From positions 9,626,675 to 9,690,674 of the forward strand of contig NC_087078.1 of NCBI RefSeq assembly GCF_026151205.1: a DNA stretch of 64,000 nt, written 5' to 3'. The position numbers and the translations under genes were made by a program. Position 1 is the first letter of the stretch; every line of letters begins with the position of its first letter. Of this stretch, positions 35,801 through 47,300 are shown piece by piece. Origin of the DNA: Bolinopsis microptera (Eukaryota; Ctenophora; Tentaculata; Lobata; Bolinopsidae). The notes under the pieces were generated by a model that saw nothing but the letters and a program-made list of their open reading frames with translations, made no database searches and was not told where the DNA came from.

Positions 35801-38800
35801 ACAGATTATGCATTAGACTCGTGAACGGAAGAGTATCCGCGTACACTGGTGGTTTTGAGTTAAAGGACAGTTCATTCCAGGATAAAATCCCTCACAATCA
35901 CAAAACATTTGGGAAAGGAGAGGTGTCCTTGTTCGTGAGCTCTCAAGATGATACTCCAGTAGGTGGCCATGTTTACGGTCTTAACATTTGGGAGAGAGGT
36001 CTGACTGACGACGAAATGGCAATCTTCTCCACGTTGCATCAGTGCCTGAGCCAAAGAAACACACTGCTATCTTGGGGGGAGGTAATAGCTGCTTTGGAAG
36101 ATGAAGAAACTTTGCTTAGCTCCCAGTTTTGTGATAACAATGGTTTTGGACTGAACTTTTTAGATTTGAACGAAATAGAGGAATTTTATCCACCCCCAAG
36201 TTTAGGTAAAACCACCTACCTGATAACAGCAGAACAGATTGGAGGGGATTCACAGGACACAAATAACATTACAACATTTTCTCTTGGAGTACGCGATGAG
36301 CTTTGCCTAACCGTCCCTGATGTGCACACTGGCAAGAAATTTAAAATAATATTCGGTCTCGAGAACCCAGTCGGACTGTCTCACCGTGTGTTAGACATCG
36401 AAAGAGTACATAAGTGGGAGAGAATTGTGGAATCCGTGTGCTTCTTCTGCAGAAAAACTTACCTTCAAATAGATCTAGATTTACTTGAAGACGAAAAAAG
36501 AATATGTTTAAGAGATGCTAGAAAGTCTAAGGGATCTATTGCAGGTTTTGCCGTAACTAAATCAACAGGCCTAACTATAAACAAAATAATGATGGTTGAA
36601 GCAAAAACAGATTGGGCGTGTACAAGCAGTGAATTTGACGAACACCGCCTATACGGAACCTTCATTTGGGGTTCTACGGACACATTTTCAGATGCCATTT
36701 GCCCCCATGGGAAAAAGGCAAACAACCTCTTTATAGCATATGCTCAAAGACGGTGCTTGAACAACACATATCAAAGTGATATACAACACAGTGGGTACAA
36801 GCAATGCCAGTTTAAATCTCAAGGTGACAACCTTCAGTTCCTGCTGGATACTGTGGATCTGGATAAGGATGACAACGTGCTCAACGGTAAGGATCTTAGT
36901 GTGGCAGTTTCCAGGGCAGTTGCGGACAATCATGCTGACTCTAAGATTGATCCTAAGCTCTTTAAGACAACTCTTGCCCACATTGAAAAGACGCTTGGTG
37001 AGACGAGGATGGAAGAGGATGACATTTGTTGGTTCATGGACATTTTCAACGCTTTTTATAAATCTCCCCAGGTAGATCTTTTTCCAGCATTCAAAATTAG
37101 ATTCATGCCGGATTTTGTAAAGGGTTACTATGGTAACACCGCCAAATGTGGTGGGGAGGTGTGGCAGACCACTTTGGATTTGGGGGCTGGAGAGACAACT
37201 TTGAGTTGTTCAAGTAGGGAAGCACCTTTTTGCTCAAGCTCCGTGAAAGATGAGGAATATAATGTAACGATGAAGTTTGAACAGATTAGTAGTCAAAACG
37301 CTGTGGTGACATTCTTTAAAAATATTTCGGTAGACGGCAGCAAAGCTTTCTCCAATGAAATAAAAAGGGAAAAGCTTAACTTGGAAGTTCGTGTGATATC
37401 TGACATCATCAGTGTTTATGTTGAGGAAAAGGAGGACGAAAAACGTAGTACGGATAAAAAGAATAGTGATCAGCTTAAAGTTATTTATACCTTCAGAAAC
37501 GTAGAGGGAGAAAGGTGGAAGAATCCCTACTGTGTTCAGGAAAATATATTGCCCACGATAGTAACTAAGCTAGCAACTACAAAGGATTTGAAGAAAGATG
37601 ACAAAAAGAATAATTTATATGAGTGGAGCATCAAAGGTGTTTTTCTTGCTTCACGGACAAAAGAAAAAGTAGAATGTGAAGGACTCGGAGGAGATCAAAC
37701 TGTTGCTCTTGTTTATAATACCCAACCTCACGATCAAAGAACCGGTAAACAAAAGCTGATCATCAAACTAACGGAAGGTCTCGTGATCCTCCTTCTGCTC
37801 TGTACGGCTCTGATATCCGCTAGCAGGATCCATAACTGTTTAACGGCTGGGAACACAATGGCGGTGACATGTGTGCTGTATTCTACCTACTACCTGGTTC
37901 ATCTTCTCTGTGACACCGAGGTTCATTTTGAAGATATTTCATTGACTGTTTCTCTTCAAAATATTTTTATGAAATATGAATTAATAATGACATGAATGAT
38001 CATCATTTATAAGTTTTTTTAATCAAATATATCGAACAATCGAACGATTAAACAATTTAGGAAATTAAAATGAAACTCAATAACAACTTCTAACAATTCC
38101 GTCTCCCCAGGGTACCAGGAACAGCGTGTTAGCTTGCTGGCAGTGTGGAGCGCTCCAAATGTTCCTCCTCCTCTCTGTAAGTATCTTCATCCTGTGTGCG
38201 GCTGCAGGTCTTCATGTAGCCGTGGAGGACAGCTACGATGTTGAGTTCTTCATCAGTAAATCTTCGGTTCTGTCTCTTGGGATACCCTTGATGTTTGTGG
38301 CTTGTCTGGGGATAGCTGACCTGTTGACGAGCAAGCAGTATACTTCACTGTTCCTGACTGCAGACTCTCTGACGGACGAGAGCCCCCTGGGATGCAGGAT
38401 ATCCCTGCCTCTGAGATACGGTGTTGTTGTTGCTCCTCAGCTCTTCTTCATGGTCGTCACATTTGTTGTGCTCTACAGACTGAAGATGAACATCCTAGGA
38501 GAGAAATACGAGGAGGAGAAGCTAGAGAAAGCCACGAAACACCTCTCGTTTATACACGCTCTGCTGATGGTGGTCATCATGTTCAGCATCAACAGTGCTA
38601 TTACCGCTACCTCTGTTACCTCTCAAGATGGGGTCCTCATCTACATTTACGTGGCCTTCAACCTCTTACAAGCAATAACAATATTCTACTGTATCGGGTT
38701 CCATTGTACCCCTCTGGTCAGCTACATGACAGATTCTGCTAAAAGGAGAAGAGAGGCCTTGATCCAGGACATGGCTGATCAGGACTCCAAGACGTCCATT

Positions 38801-39010
38801 GATGAATCCGAATATGAATTCGACTCGGAAACCTCCAGCAAGGCCACGGACTTCTCTTGGACGACTGGAACGAGTATGACTGTCGACTCAACCAGGGAGA
38901 ATCTCAGTGTCATCAACGATGAGTACATCCAACAAGAGAGCACGCCACATATGGAGAGTAAAGGATTAGGATTTTCAAAACGCGTCTCATTTTACAAGGA
39001 AGACGATTAA
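32849..39010 (+). CDS. Adhesion GPCR with pentraxin-like, hormone-receptor and 7TM domains, 1863 aa
   Basis: Exons 32849-34790, 35025-35257, 35404-37920, 38111-39010; phases agree and the total is 1864 codons with stop. I chose the ATG at 32849, not 32768, because it begins a signal peptide (MFKLLLFVLLIEYGLS). Order: two copies of an unrecognised Cys-containing module (about 27-190 and 281-440); a pentraxin/LamG-like domain (about 526-710, ending ISNIAIWKKVLSKTE); a second one (about 740-940, LNIWERGLTDDEMAIF); a hormone-receptor motif (YGTFIWGSTDTFSDAICPHG, about 1141-1190); a GAIN-like region; seven TM segments from about 1515, ending FNLLQAITIFYC; and a roughly 100-residue Ser/Thr-rich tail. 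No Cys-x-Cys-Asn-His-Leu-Ser/Thr GPS precedes TM1, so autocleavage is probably lost. Pentraxin plus hormone-receptor architecture resembles the ADGRG/ADGRD groups; ligand unknown. It is transcribed in the same direction as the mucolipin gene, 408 bp downstream. Confidence 0.85.
35251..35290 (+). repeat. Duplicated donor at the aGPCR exon 2/intron 2 boundary
   Basis: ACTCCAGGTGATAAATCATT is followed at once by ACTCCAGGTGATAGATTATT, so the exon 2 donor is present twice, 20 bp apart. Exon 3 (35404) begins with GTGATAA after TTTTAG, so AGGTGATAA stands at both ends of the 146-bp intron. The first donor is in frame; the second would add ATA AAT CAT TAC TCC and a stop soon after. Confidence 0.8.
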
Positions 39011-39784
39011 AACATTTCAATGGGATAGAGAGTAAAAAAATTATAAGATAAATGGACGATTATTTTGAGTTTTCATTACTTTTTGACAACGTCCGATCGT
39101 ATTGATTGCTGAACGTATCAGGGTTTTAGAAACGTTTGTAGTATTTAATGATGAGCGAAACGTTTCCTTTTTTTCTGATTCTCTGAAATGACGTAATTTA
39201 TTTAAAAAGTTGATATACTAAAACGTTATACACTTTCGATGAAGTTCATGTATCATTACGTATGAATGTGAGAATTCTTTTCGAGATCTTAAAAACATTT
39301 TCGCCATTCTTGTCCAGCAGGTCAAATAATAATAAAAATTGCAATAAAATTTTAAAGAGCTGAGATTATATTACAATCTTGACATTTAGAGATGAAATAT
39401 ATCCGAGAGCAATGAGAAGAACCTTAGCCCCTGGATCTACTCAATGACAGAATTGTTCCTGACAATTTATCAGCTGACTGTGGAATAAAAGGGGCGCTGG
39501 TGGTGTTGATTACATATCGATTATTTTTAGGATCAATTCTTCACAAGAATCGTAAAAGTTTAGTAATATTTGAGTAGCTGTGGATATAACCATAAGCCTT
39601 TCAGAATTTACTTGTATTTTTCCGGACAGTCACTGTCATTTGAAGAAGTCAAATTGCTGCGTTTTTACTTTTTATCATTCACCTTTTCAATTGAAATTCT
39701 TGAAATTATATGGGGACATTAAAACGTTATTGAGACGTATAAAGTATTTCGCCCGGCATCCAGTCATTGTGAGAACCTGTATAG

Positions 39785-40115
39785 CTTAGAATAAGCTTGG
39801 AATAAGATAAGAATAAGATAAGAATAAGCTTAGAATAAGCTTAGAATAAGCTCAGAATAAGCTCAGAATAAGCTCAGAATAAGCTCAGAATAAGCTTAGA
39901 ATAAGCTCAGAATAAGCTCAGAAGAAGCTTAGAATAAGCTTAGAATAAGCTTAGGACAAGCTTAGAATAAGCTTGGAATAAGCTTAGAATAAGCTCAGAA
40001 TAAGCTTAGAATAAGCTTAGAATAAGCTTAGAATAAGCTTAGAATAAGCTTAGGACAAGCTTAGAATAAACTTAGAACAAGCTTAGAATAAGCTCAGAAT
40101 AAGCTTAGAATAAAT
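39785..40115 (+). repeat. 11-bp minisatellite
   Basis: About 28 tandem copies of an 11-bp unit, AATAAGCTTAG, with frequent C for T (AAGCTC) and a few other changes. It lies in the intergenic space between the aGPCR and the first ShKT gene. Confidence 0.9.
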
Positions 40116-40518
40116 TATTGACCACATGATATCCAGCTGAATACGTCTGAGACCATATTATAGTCAAGATAAATTATATTTTACCAATAAATAGTGTTGC
40201 TTTATGTATCAATATTTAGTGTTAATAAAGCTATTTATTACTAATACAAGATCTTAAATCTGTCCGGCACTAACATTTTTAAGGGTAAACCATGTCATGA
40301 TGCTTAGCTATTCACGTTATTTCCATAGATTATCAAATGTACAGAATCCGTATACCCATTCTTTGGGCGTATTTAATCGATTCGATTCAAAATTAAACTC
40401 AAAATCTTTCAATCAAATTCAAATAAAATATCGAATAAATTCCGTGTTGGAGATTTTCCGTAGAGCCCATCATCGATCGTCACGTCTTTTCTTGACTGTT
40501 GCCGGGGTGATGTCCAAC

Positions 40519-40920
40519 TTAGGGAATAACTTGACAGAATCCGCACGTGGCCGGACACTCAAAGTTAGCGATAGTGTTTATCCAACATTGTTTGTGGAGC
40601 TTGTAGTTAGCACACCCCACTACACTGGGCTTGTCTTTACACTCACAGAAGCCACAGGAGGCCTTGCAGTTGTGGAACAGAACCTGACTCGGGTCATTGA
40701 AACACTTTCCTGCTTCCTTAAAAAATGCACAATTATTCATGGCGTCTTTACACGTGCAAACGCCGCAGGAAAGTGGGCATACTATCCTGTATTGAGGCGA
40801 TACACAGAATCCCTGTTTAGCCATCTTATCGCAGTCAGTGTTGAGGTCGGTACATCCTTCAGTAGGTGCAGCTTGGGTTGTAGCTACTAGAGCAATGGTG
40901 ATCGTTAGAAAAAACAACAT
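40519..40920 (-). CDS. Secreted protein with three ShKT domains (copy 1)
   Basis: 133 residues, one exon. I chose the ATG at 40920 since it starts a signal peptide (MLFFLTITIALVATTQA); the frame extends 27 codons upstream but overlaps the TATA box. After the signal come three roughly 37-residue cysteine-rich units, each with six Cys in the ShKT spacing and ending C-x-x-C (SCGVC, SCGFC, TCGFC), so nine disulfides are expected. ShKT domains occur in sea-anemone potassium-channel blockers but also widely in secreted proteases, matrix and mucosal proteins; nothing here shows toxicity. A Lys-Tyr type dyad cannot be assigned with confidence. It is the inverted paralogue of the gene at 49129. The ATG is 36 bp downstream of a TATA box. 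Confidence 0.85.
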   Translation of the reverse strand: MLFFLTITIALVATTQAAPTEGCTDLNTDCDKMAKQGFCVSPQYRIVCPLSCGVCTCKDAMNNCAFFKEAGKCFNDPSQVLFHNCKASCGFCECKDKPSVVGCANYKLHKQCWINTIANFECPATCGFCQVIP

Positions 40921-40955
40921 GTTCAAAAGGTAAAGACTCTCCAGGGATGTCCTTA

Positions 40956-40963
40956 TTTTATAG
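40956..40963 (-). promoter_or_regulatory. TATA box of ShKT copy 1
   Basis: On the minus strand the sequence is AAACTATAAAATAAGG, 36 bp before the ATG, so the leader must be very short. The same AGAAACTATAAAA string sits upstream of the paralogue at 49046-49053, conserved although much flanking sequence has diverged. Confidence 0.65.
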
Positions 40964-42119
40964 TTTCTATATGTCACCAGGTGATCAATGTACAGTGGCA
41001 ATCAAGTAGAATGGAGTGATGCGCCTTTTTTGTTCCATTCAAAAGGGTCAAGAAATGAAGTAAAAGGCACGATCACTTCATCAGTTAATGTTAAAATATT
41101 TTGTATCAGATTCCCCTCAGATGTTAAGTTTTTAACTTGGTTAAAGTGATTACTCTTTATTAAAAAATCGTGAAGCTGGCTGAAGAGTGTAATTGATTTA
41201 ACGGTTAAGCTCTGTCGATCTGAAGGGCGGGAGTGCTCTTTGTGCTCTTTGTGCTGTAGTACTAGTCCGTGACTTTTCCTTCACCAGATGTTAATATCCT
41301 GCTATTTTTCGTCAAAAATCCGTTTTTAACCATAAAGCTCTCACTCTACCAATTTCACCTGTTTTTATAGGGCAAGTGTAGAAAAAATCTTATTCTCAGC
41401 AACTACATGTTACCATGATAGTAAAAGGACATATTTAAAGGTATAATTTACTAATATAATAATCATTATTCCGTTCCATAAGGAGTTCTTGTTACGTGTC
41501 CAACAGTAAAACTGCTGGAACTTGGAAGATGTAGTAAAGTAGCAAGCTATGTAATCTATACTAATAATCCCAAAAAATCTGTGGGTGTGTATGTCCGTCT
41601 GTCTGTCTGTAATTTACGAACGGTTTAATCAAGAAAACGGTAAGATTTACGGGACTTACTTTTGGGTTTTTTCGGTGCCGAAAAACTCTGACCGACCAAG
41701 CCAAATGATTAAGGTTTTTCAAATCGGTCGGTGGTAAGTGGTTTAATTGATCATTTTGTAACCCAAATGTGATACTAAACTCTAAAGTGTCTTTCCCTGT
41801 TTCCCTCTCTCTCCCCTCATAACTTCATAATAGATTTTCTATATAATTAGATAATTTGGCAGGGGACCTCAAGATTGCCTATCAAGTATTACTATTAGAT
41901 ACGTGAGGGGCATTCAGAATTAAATTGCGGTGTGTTTGGACTGAGCGAGTTCATACTTTCGCACCGTTTTAACCACGAAAATTTAATGCGTTTTTTATAA
42001 TATAATAGGCGGGTTTATACTTTTGCATTTCAACTGCGATAGTGAAGTCCCGCAGTAGGCATGGGTAATCTAGTCTTATAAAGTTATAATATAGAAGTAA
42101 GCTATATTATATATACTCC

Positions 42120-45100
42120 AGTAGCAGGGAATAGTTGAGTGTGCACTTCGATGTACACGATTTATGACAACACAAGGTTGTTTGTTAGATCATTCTTAAC
42201 CAAAATCGTTTAGGTACGCAATTTGTGTCGCTAGACATAACCCTACAGGGCAAATTTTCTAAATTACCCTCAGTCGCGTATACGGGATTTTTGTATTTCA
42301 GCTCCTAAAGGTCATAGAGACTTGAATTTTAGCTTAAAATTACCGCAATGGCCACATTTATATGCAAGTTATGAAGCAACATAAGGTCTCCAGAGCTTCG
42401 TTTTATAGATATTGACAAAAAACTGTTTTTTTTTTTCTCAGCGAACCAAAAATGGCACTGAATTTTGATAACTTGAACTAGGAAGGTCGTAGAGACTTGA
42501 ACTTTAGCTTAAAATGACCGCAAACATCATATTTATATACAACTTATAAAGCAATATAAGCCCTTTAATGCTTATTTGTTGAGATATTGACAAAAATCAG
42601 TCATTTTGGCTACACGTGTGAGGAAAAATACCAAATTGGGCAACTACTTCGGTCTTTTTTTTGACAAGTTTTGTGCTCAAGTTATTAAAATGTGCTTTGC
42701 AGTTGTAGATCGGATGTTTTCTTCCAATATGGGTTTCGGTATAAATCCGGAAGCACCCGGTTCATGGGTGATAGGGGTTAAAAACCATGAAATGTCAGGC
42801 GATGGGCGAGACAATTGTCTGAATTTGGTTATAAAATCACTCTTTGCTAGGGTTTGCTTTTTTCCGCTACATCGATCCGCTTTCTAACTACTGATCATCC
42901 CCCTCTACATCATTGATCATTCTCTTTTAGATACATGATTTCTATAAGTTCTTGAAGGTACATCCGGCATGATGTAAAGTCTATATCAAAGCATTTTAAT
43001 GTGGTCTTAACAAGTTGCAAGATATTTAAGTTCACTAATAAAACAGAGATTGTAGGATATCCTTCTTTTACATATTGAGTAATTGTGGGATTTTTGAGGG
43101 GGAGGCTATAAAATGGCCAAATAGAATTTAAACGTAAACGACCCAATAATAATATTAAAAGTAGAATGAAACTACTTAAAACTTATACAGATTTATGGTA
43201 TCCTGTTTCAAGACGCTTGCTCCTGATTTTTAGCAACAATATCGACTGACCCCACAACGTTGTAATATAATTGTGGGTAGGCAATCACTTGATCTATAAG
43301 TTTTGAACGGTAGTTTGTAAAAATAATTATTTCCAAGGTAATACTAACTTTCAAAGGTACATCTTAAGTTATCATCAAATTATTCGGGTTGACAGTATTA
43401 AACATTTTGAATCGGGAAATCAAAGCGTAACGTTTTGATTACAGATAAACGATGTGGATGCGGATGTTGTACAATGTACATTAACGTCATCTTAAATCTA
43501 TTTTGAATTGAGTATTATACAGTAGTTCAACTATATAATTGCATATCCAGTATTCATCTACAAGCATAACTGCTTGGCGTGATAAGGTACATCTTTGAAT
43601 GGTAGTAGGGTCTTTCAGCGACACAGCAATATCACTTCCATGGTAGTCCCCGGCTTATGACAGGTTCATAGCGGTATCAAACATGTTTTATGGGCCTAAC
43701 TCCCAATCATCTGTCCAATGTCCATATAATGGTGTTTCTGGACAGATAGATGGTGTATGGTGCCCTCATGCTAATTTCAGCGATCTTCATGCAGGCCTTT
43801 TTCTCTTTAGTGTTTATTACGTTCAGGTGGTTCATAAAGTTCTGGAGGCTGCAGTTGTAAATGACTCGAACTCCAAATTCTACTGTCTGGAGCTTGCAAG
43901 CCCATCCGTTGGCTTCTATCTCTTCTGTCAGCTGCTGATATCTCCTTATCTTATTTTCTCTTGATCAGCAAAGTTCTCCTCATTCAGATGCACCTTCTTC
44001 GCTTTATCTAAATAGATCACTACATCTGGTCTCAATAGTATTATCCTAATGTAATGTCTAACAATAACGTTTATAAGCGATACAATTTCGAACTAGCGGA
44101 CCATATTCGGAAGAGAAATTTGGGACAGTTTTTTGCTTGGAAATACTGATTTAATCGAATTGTAACCACAAAAATGACTCCCAATAATAGTCTTATGGAA
44201 AGTGTGAATAAATATTAAATATTAAAAATAATACAGGTTTGACTATGAAGTTTCGTCAATAATCACGTAAAGAATAATAGATAACCTACAATCTTTGTTT
44301 GGTAAACCAATTTGGTATATTTCCTCACATGTGTAGCCAAAATTACTCAATATGTAAAAGAAGGATATCCTACAATCTCTGTTTTATTAGTGAACTTAAA
44401 TATCTTGCAACTTGTTAAGACCACATTAAAATGCTTTGATATAGACTTTACATCATGCCGGATGTACCTTCAAGAACTTATAGAAATCATGTATCTAAAA
44501 GAGAATGATCAATGATGTAGAGGGGGATGGTCAGTAGTTAGAAAGCGGATCGATGTAGCGGAAAAAAGCAAACCCTAGCAAAGAGTGATTTTATAACCAA
44601 ATTCAGACAATTGTCTCGCCCATCGCCTGACATTTCATGGTTTTTAACCCCTATCACCCATGAACCGGGTGCTTCCGGATTTATACCGAAACCCATATTG
44701 GAAGAAAACATCCGATCTACAACTGCAAAGCACATTTTAATAACTTGAGCACAAAACTTGTCAAAAAAAAGACCGAAGTAGTTGCCCAATTTGGTATTTT
44801 TCCTCACACGTGTAGCCAAAATGACTGATTTTTGTCAATATCTCAACAAATAAGCATTAAAGGGCTTATATTGCTTTATAAGTTGTATATAAATATGATG
44901 TTTGCGGTCATTTTAAGCTAAAGTTCAAGTCTCTACGACCTTCCTAGTTCAAGTTATCAAAATTCAGTGCCATTTTTGGTTCGCTGAGATAAAAAACAGT
45001 TTTTTGTCAATATCTATAAAACGAAGCACTGGAGACCTTATGTTGCTTCATAACTTTTATATAAATGTGGCCATTGCGGTAATTTTAAGCTAAAATTCAA

Positions 45101-45302
45101 GTCTCTATGACCTTTAGGAGCTGAAATACAAAAATCCCGTATACGCGACTGAGGGTAATTTAGAAAATTTGCCCTGTAGGGTTATGTCTAGCGACACAAA
45201 TTGCGTACCTAAACGATTTTGGTTAAGAATGATCTAACAAACAACCTTGTGTTGTCAGAAATCGTGTACATCGAAGTGCACACTCAACTATTCCCTGCTA
45301 CT
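42120..45302. mobile_element. Foldback element with about 0.96-kb inverted arms
   Basis: The left arm 42120-43084 is the near-perfect reverse complement of 44339-45302; both outer ends read AGTAGCAGGGAATAG. The arms differ by few substitutions, so the structure is recent or kept by gene conversion. Matching open frames (93 codons at 42606-42887 plus and 44538-44819 minus) are mirror images and resemble no protein I know. The spacer (43085-44338) holds a LINE remnant. No transposase is recognisable and no clear target-site duplication is seen, so it may be a foldback transposon or an inverted duplication. Confidence 0.75.
43683..44080 (-). pseudogene. Remnant of a retroelement C-terminal region
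   Basis: Reading on the minus strand, LLRPDVVIYLDKAKKVHLNE then EENFADQEK, followed after a one-base frame change by RRYQQLTEEIEANGWACKLQ and MRAPYTIYLSRNTIIWTLDR. This string (RPDVV, EENF.D, Y..L..EI.ANGW) is typical of the C-terminal part of reverse-transcriptase-encoding elements in invertebrate genomes. The frameshift and the absence of an upstream RT domain mark it as dead. It lies in the spacer of the foldback element. Confidence 0.6.
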
Positions 45303-45953
45303 AGAGTAATACAGGGTGTTCACTGTTCAGTGCATTAATAATTCAAGCTCTCAATACAAGGACGGTTTCAGAACGTAATTTCTCATCGCCTTTCCAATCA
45401 TCTAATTATAGACATAGAGATTTCATAAGTCACAATTTAATGTTCCAGCTCTGACACTATTTTTGAAGTTCTGTCGCCGATAATTAATACTTTAATACGT
45501 TAGTTTAGCTGTACAAGAAGCTAGAGAATTTAATCAATATTTTTTGGAATCACTATACAAATTTACTTTTAATCTATTGACAATGATAATAACATTCACA
45601 ACATACACAACATAAACCACAAAAAAAAGTGTCAGTAATCCCCTTTTATTAATGAAATTATCGAATAAAAGTACTAAACATGGGAAAGTCTTAAACATGG
45701 TACAATGTGCACTCGTACGTATTAGTAAAAAGGCTCCTAATAATCATCAACTTAAATCTAAAATGAGATCAAAACACAATTTAATAACGTACATTGAAAA
45801 AAATCTGACATATTTAACACGCTAAGTTACTTAGTTTGCTAGGTTTGCAACAAAAAATAACGCAAATGAGTAATAAGAAATACTATAAAATTGGACAACT
45901 GTAGTCAGATTCCTTAATCAGTTCATATGGAATCGTTTCAACTGACGACTATG

Positions 45954-47300
45954 CTAAACCTTAGTTTGGAATACAACATCATTGTAGATATGACCACTGT
46001 CTGGTGAGGTTCCATCAATAGTGTTGTCGATGTAAGTAGCATCTTCAGAAGGTCCAATGTCCATCAATAGTTTTTGAAAACCGCTGCCACCCCTGATGAT
46101 ATCCAAACTCCTATCCAAACTTGGGCTACGTTGCCATCACAGTGGTAGCTAGTTGTATTCAAAGATACAAGATACAATGGCAGGTCGCTCCCACAAGTTG
46201 GGATGGCCTGAGGTGCTTATCTCCTTTTCAGTAACCCTAAGCCACTCTGTGCCGAGGCACTATACTAGCTGTAGGAGGGTTAGTCCTACGAGCCAGAGAG
46301 TGTGTATCACCAGCGTAGTGGTTATATACGCATGATCGACGCACTTTTCACAGTTCCTTCCTTCTTTGTTGCTATTTAAGCACCCATCACAACGTCTTCT
46401 CCTTCCTTTTCCTCCTCACAGATCTTCTCTCCTACCATCTGGTTGCAAGTGTAATAATCTGACACTGGTTCACAGTTAGTGCCACATATCTATGGTGGGT
46501 AGAAGTGTCTCCTTGTAGAAGTTTTCCTTCTTTCTCTCCTTGTGGAGTGCTATTTTACTGGATCACATTCTTTCAGAATAGTTCACCGCACAATACCAGG
46601 GACAAAAGGAAATCGCACAATACTGACAACTCTCTGTAAAATGCACTGCGTCACGTAATACCACATGGCAAACCACGTGGTACCGCGCGGCGCAGATGCA
46701 CCACTCTAAACCACTCAAATTGCCCACGAGACCTACACCCACTCCGCAAAACTACTAAACTTACACTAATTGTTCCAACGGTTTTTGCACAAACCTATAC
46801 TACAAATCCTAATGAAATACTAAACTACACTCAGTCCCCGCTGTAACTGGTTTATTAGTACTACATTGCTCAAAATATCAAAAAAAACATAGTTTTTTGG
46901 CCTATTTTTGGCCCAAAAATCGATTTTACCCGGCGAAACTCAGTCAAATCATCCTAAAACCACTTTCAATCGATTCTTCGATCAAAAATACGTCTAGAAG
47001 GGTGTATCTGGAGTCTCTAGCGTATCGAGCAGAAAATGCCCGTAAGAGCCTCTACTATACAGTGTGGATGTTTACTGGAATAGCTTCATCAAGCTGCTCC
47101 ACGCTATAGAACGTGACTTTATTGGTGTCACTGGTGACTTCTGTTTTTGCCAGGTTGAAAAATTCTTCATCTTCATCCTGGATCACAAAGTTCTTGAAGT
47201 AGAATTCGCTCCGTTCTCCTTTACAATTAACATGTTGTATCTTTCCCTTTCCGCAGCAGTCTATCTCCTCCTCCTGTGTAATTGGAATGTGCTGTTTTAA
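45954..47300 (-). pseudogene. Decayed or partial receptor-like gene (DSL/EGF-like)
   Basis: Three minus-strand blocks look coding. 47300-47060: QHIPITQEEEIDCCGKGKIQ continuing to EEFFNLAKTEVTSDTNKVTF and ending NIHTV-stop. 46500-46330: ICGTNCEPVSDYYTCNQMVG then EKICEEEKEG, and in a shifted frame CDGCLNSNKEGRNCEKC followed by a hydrophobic stretch TTTLVIHTLWLVGLTLLQLV. 46135-45954: SPSLDRSLDIIRGGSGF to SPDSGHIYNDVVFQTKV-stop. The cysteine pattern recalls a DSL/EGF domain before a membrane segment and a cytosolic tail with a tyrosine motif. Stops and frame changes between blocks, and a MITE relic at 46597, argue for a pseudogene, though undetected introns are possible. Weak call. Confidence 0.35.
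46597..46615 (+). mobile_element. 19-bp relic of an hAT-type MITE between perfect 8-bp target duplications
   Basis: CAGGGACAAAAGGAAATCG, the terminus of the MITE family found at 2331, 6415 and elsewhere, is flanked on both sides by CACAATAC (46589-46596 and 46616-46623). The rest of the element is gone while both target copies remain. Confidence 0.7.

Larger units (their letters stand above)
40519..41310 (-). repeat. Left arm of the inverted ShKT gene duplication
   Basis: This segment, read on the minus strand, matches 48765-49530 on the plus strand: coding region, TATA box and upstream blocks such as TTAACGGTTAAGCTCTGTCGATC and CCGTGACTT..CCTTCACCAGATGTTA. The arms are about 7.5 kb apart and have lost similarity just past the stop codons. 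Confidence 0.75.

Noticed and set aside
41550..41640. GTCTGTCTGTCTGT microsatellite with conserved-looking flank as a transposon end
   Set aside because: The flank resembles dispersed repeats but I found no second copy or terminal structure in the window.
42606..44819. 93-codon mirror-image open frames
   Set aside because: They lie in the arms of the foldback element, match each other only because the arms do, and show no recognisable domain.
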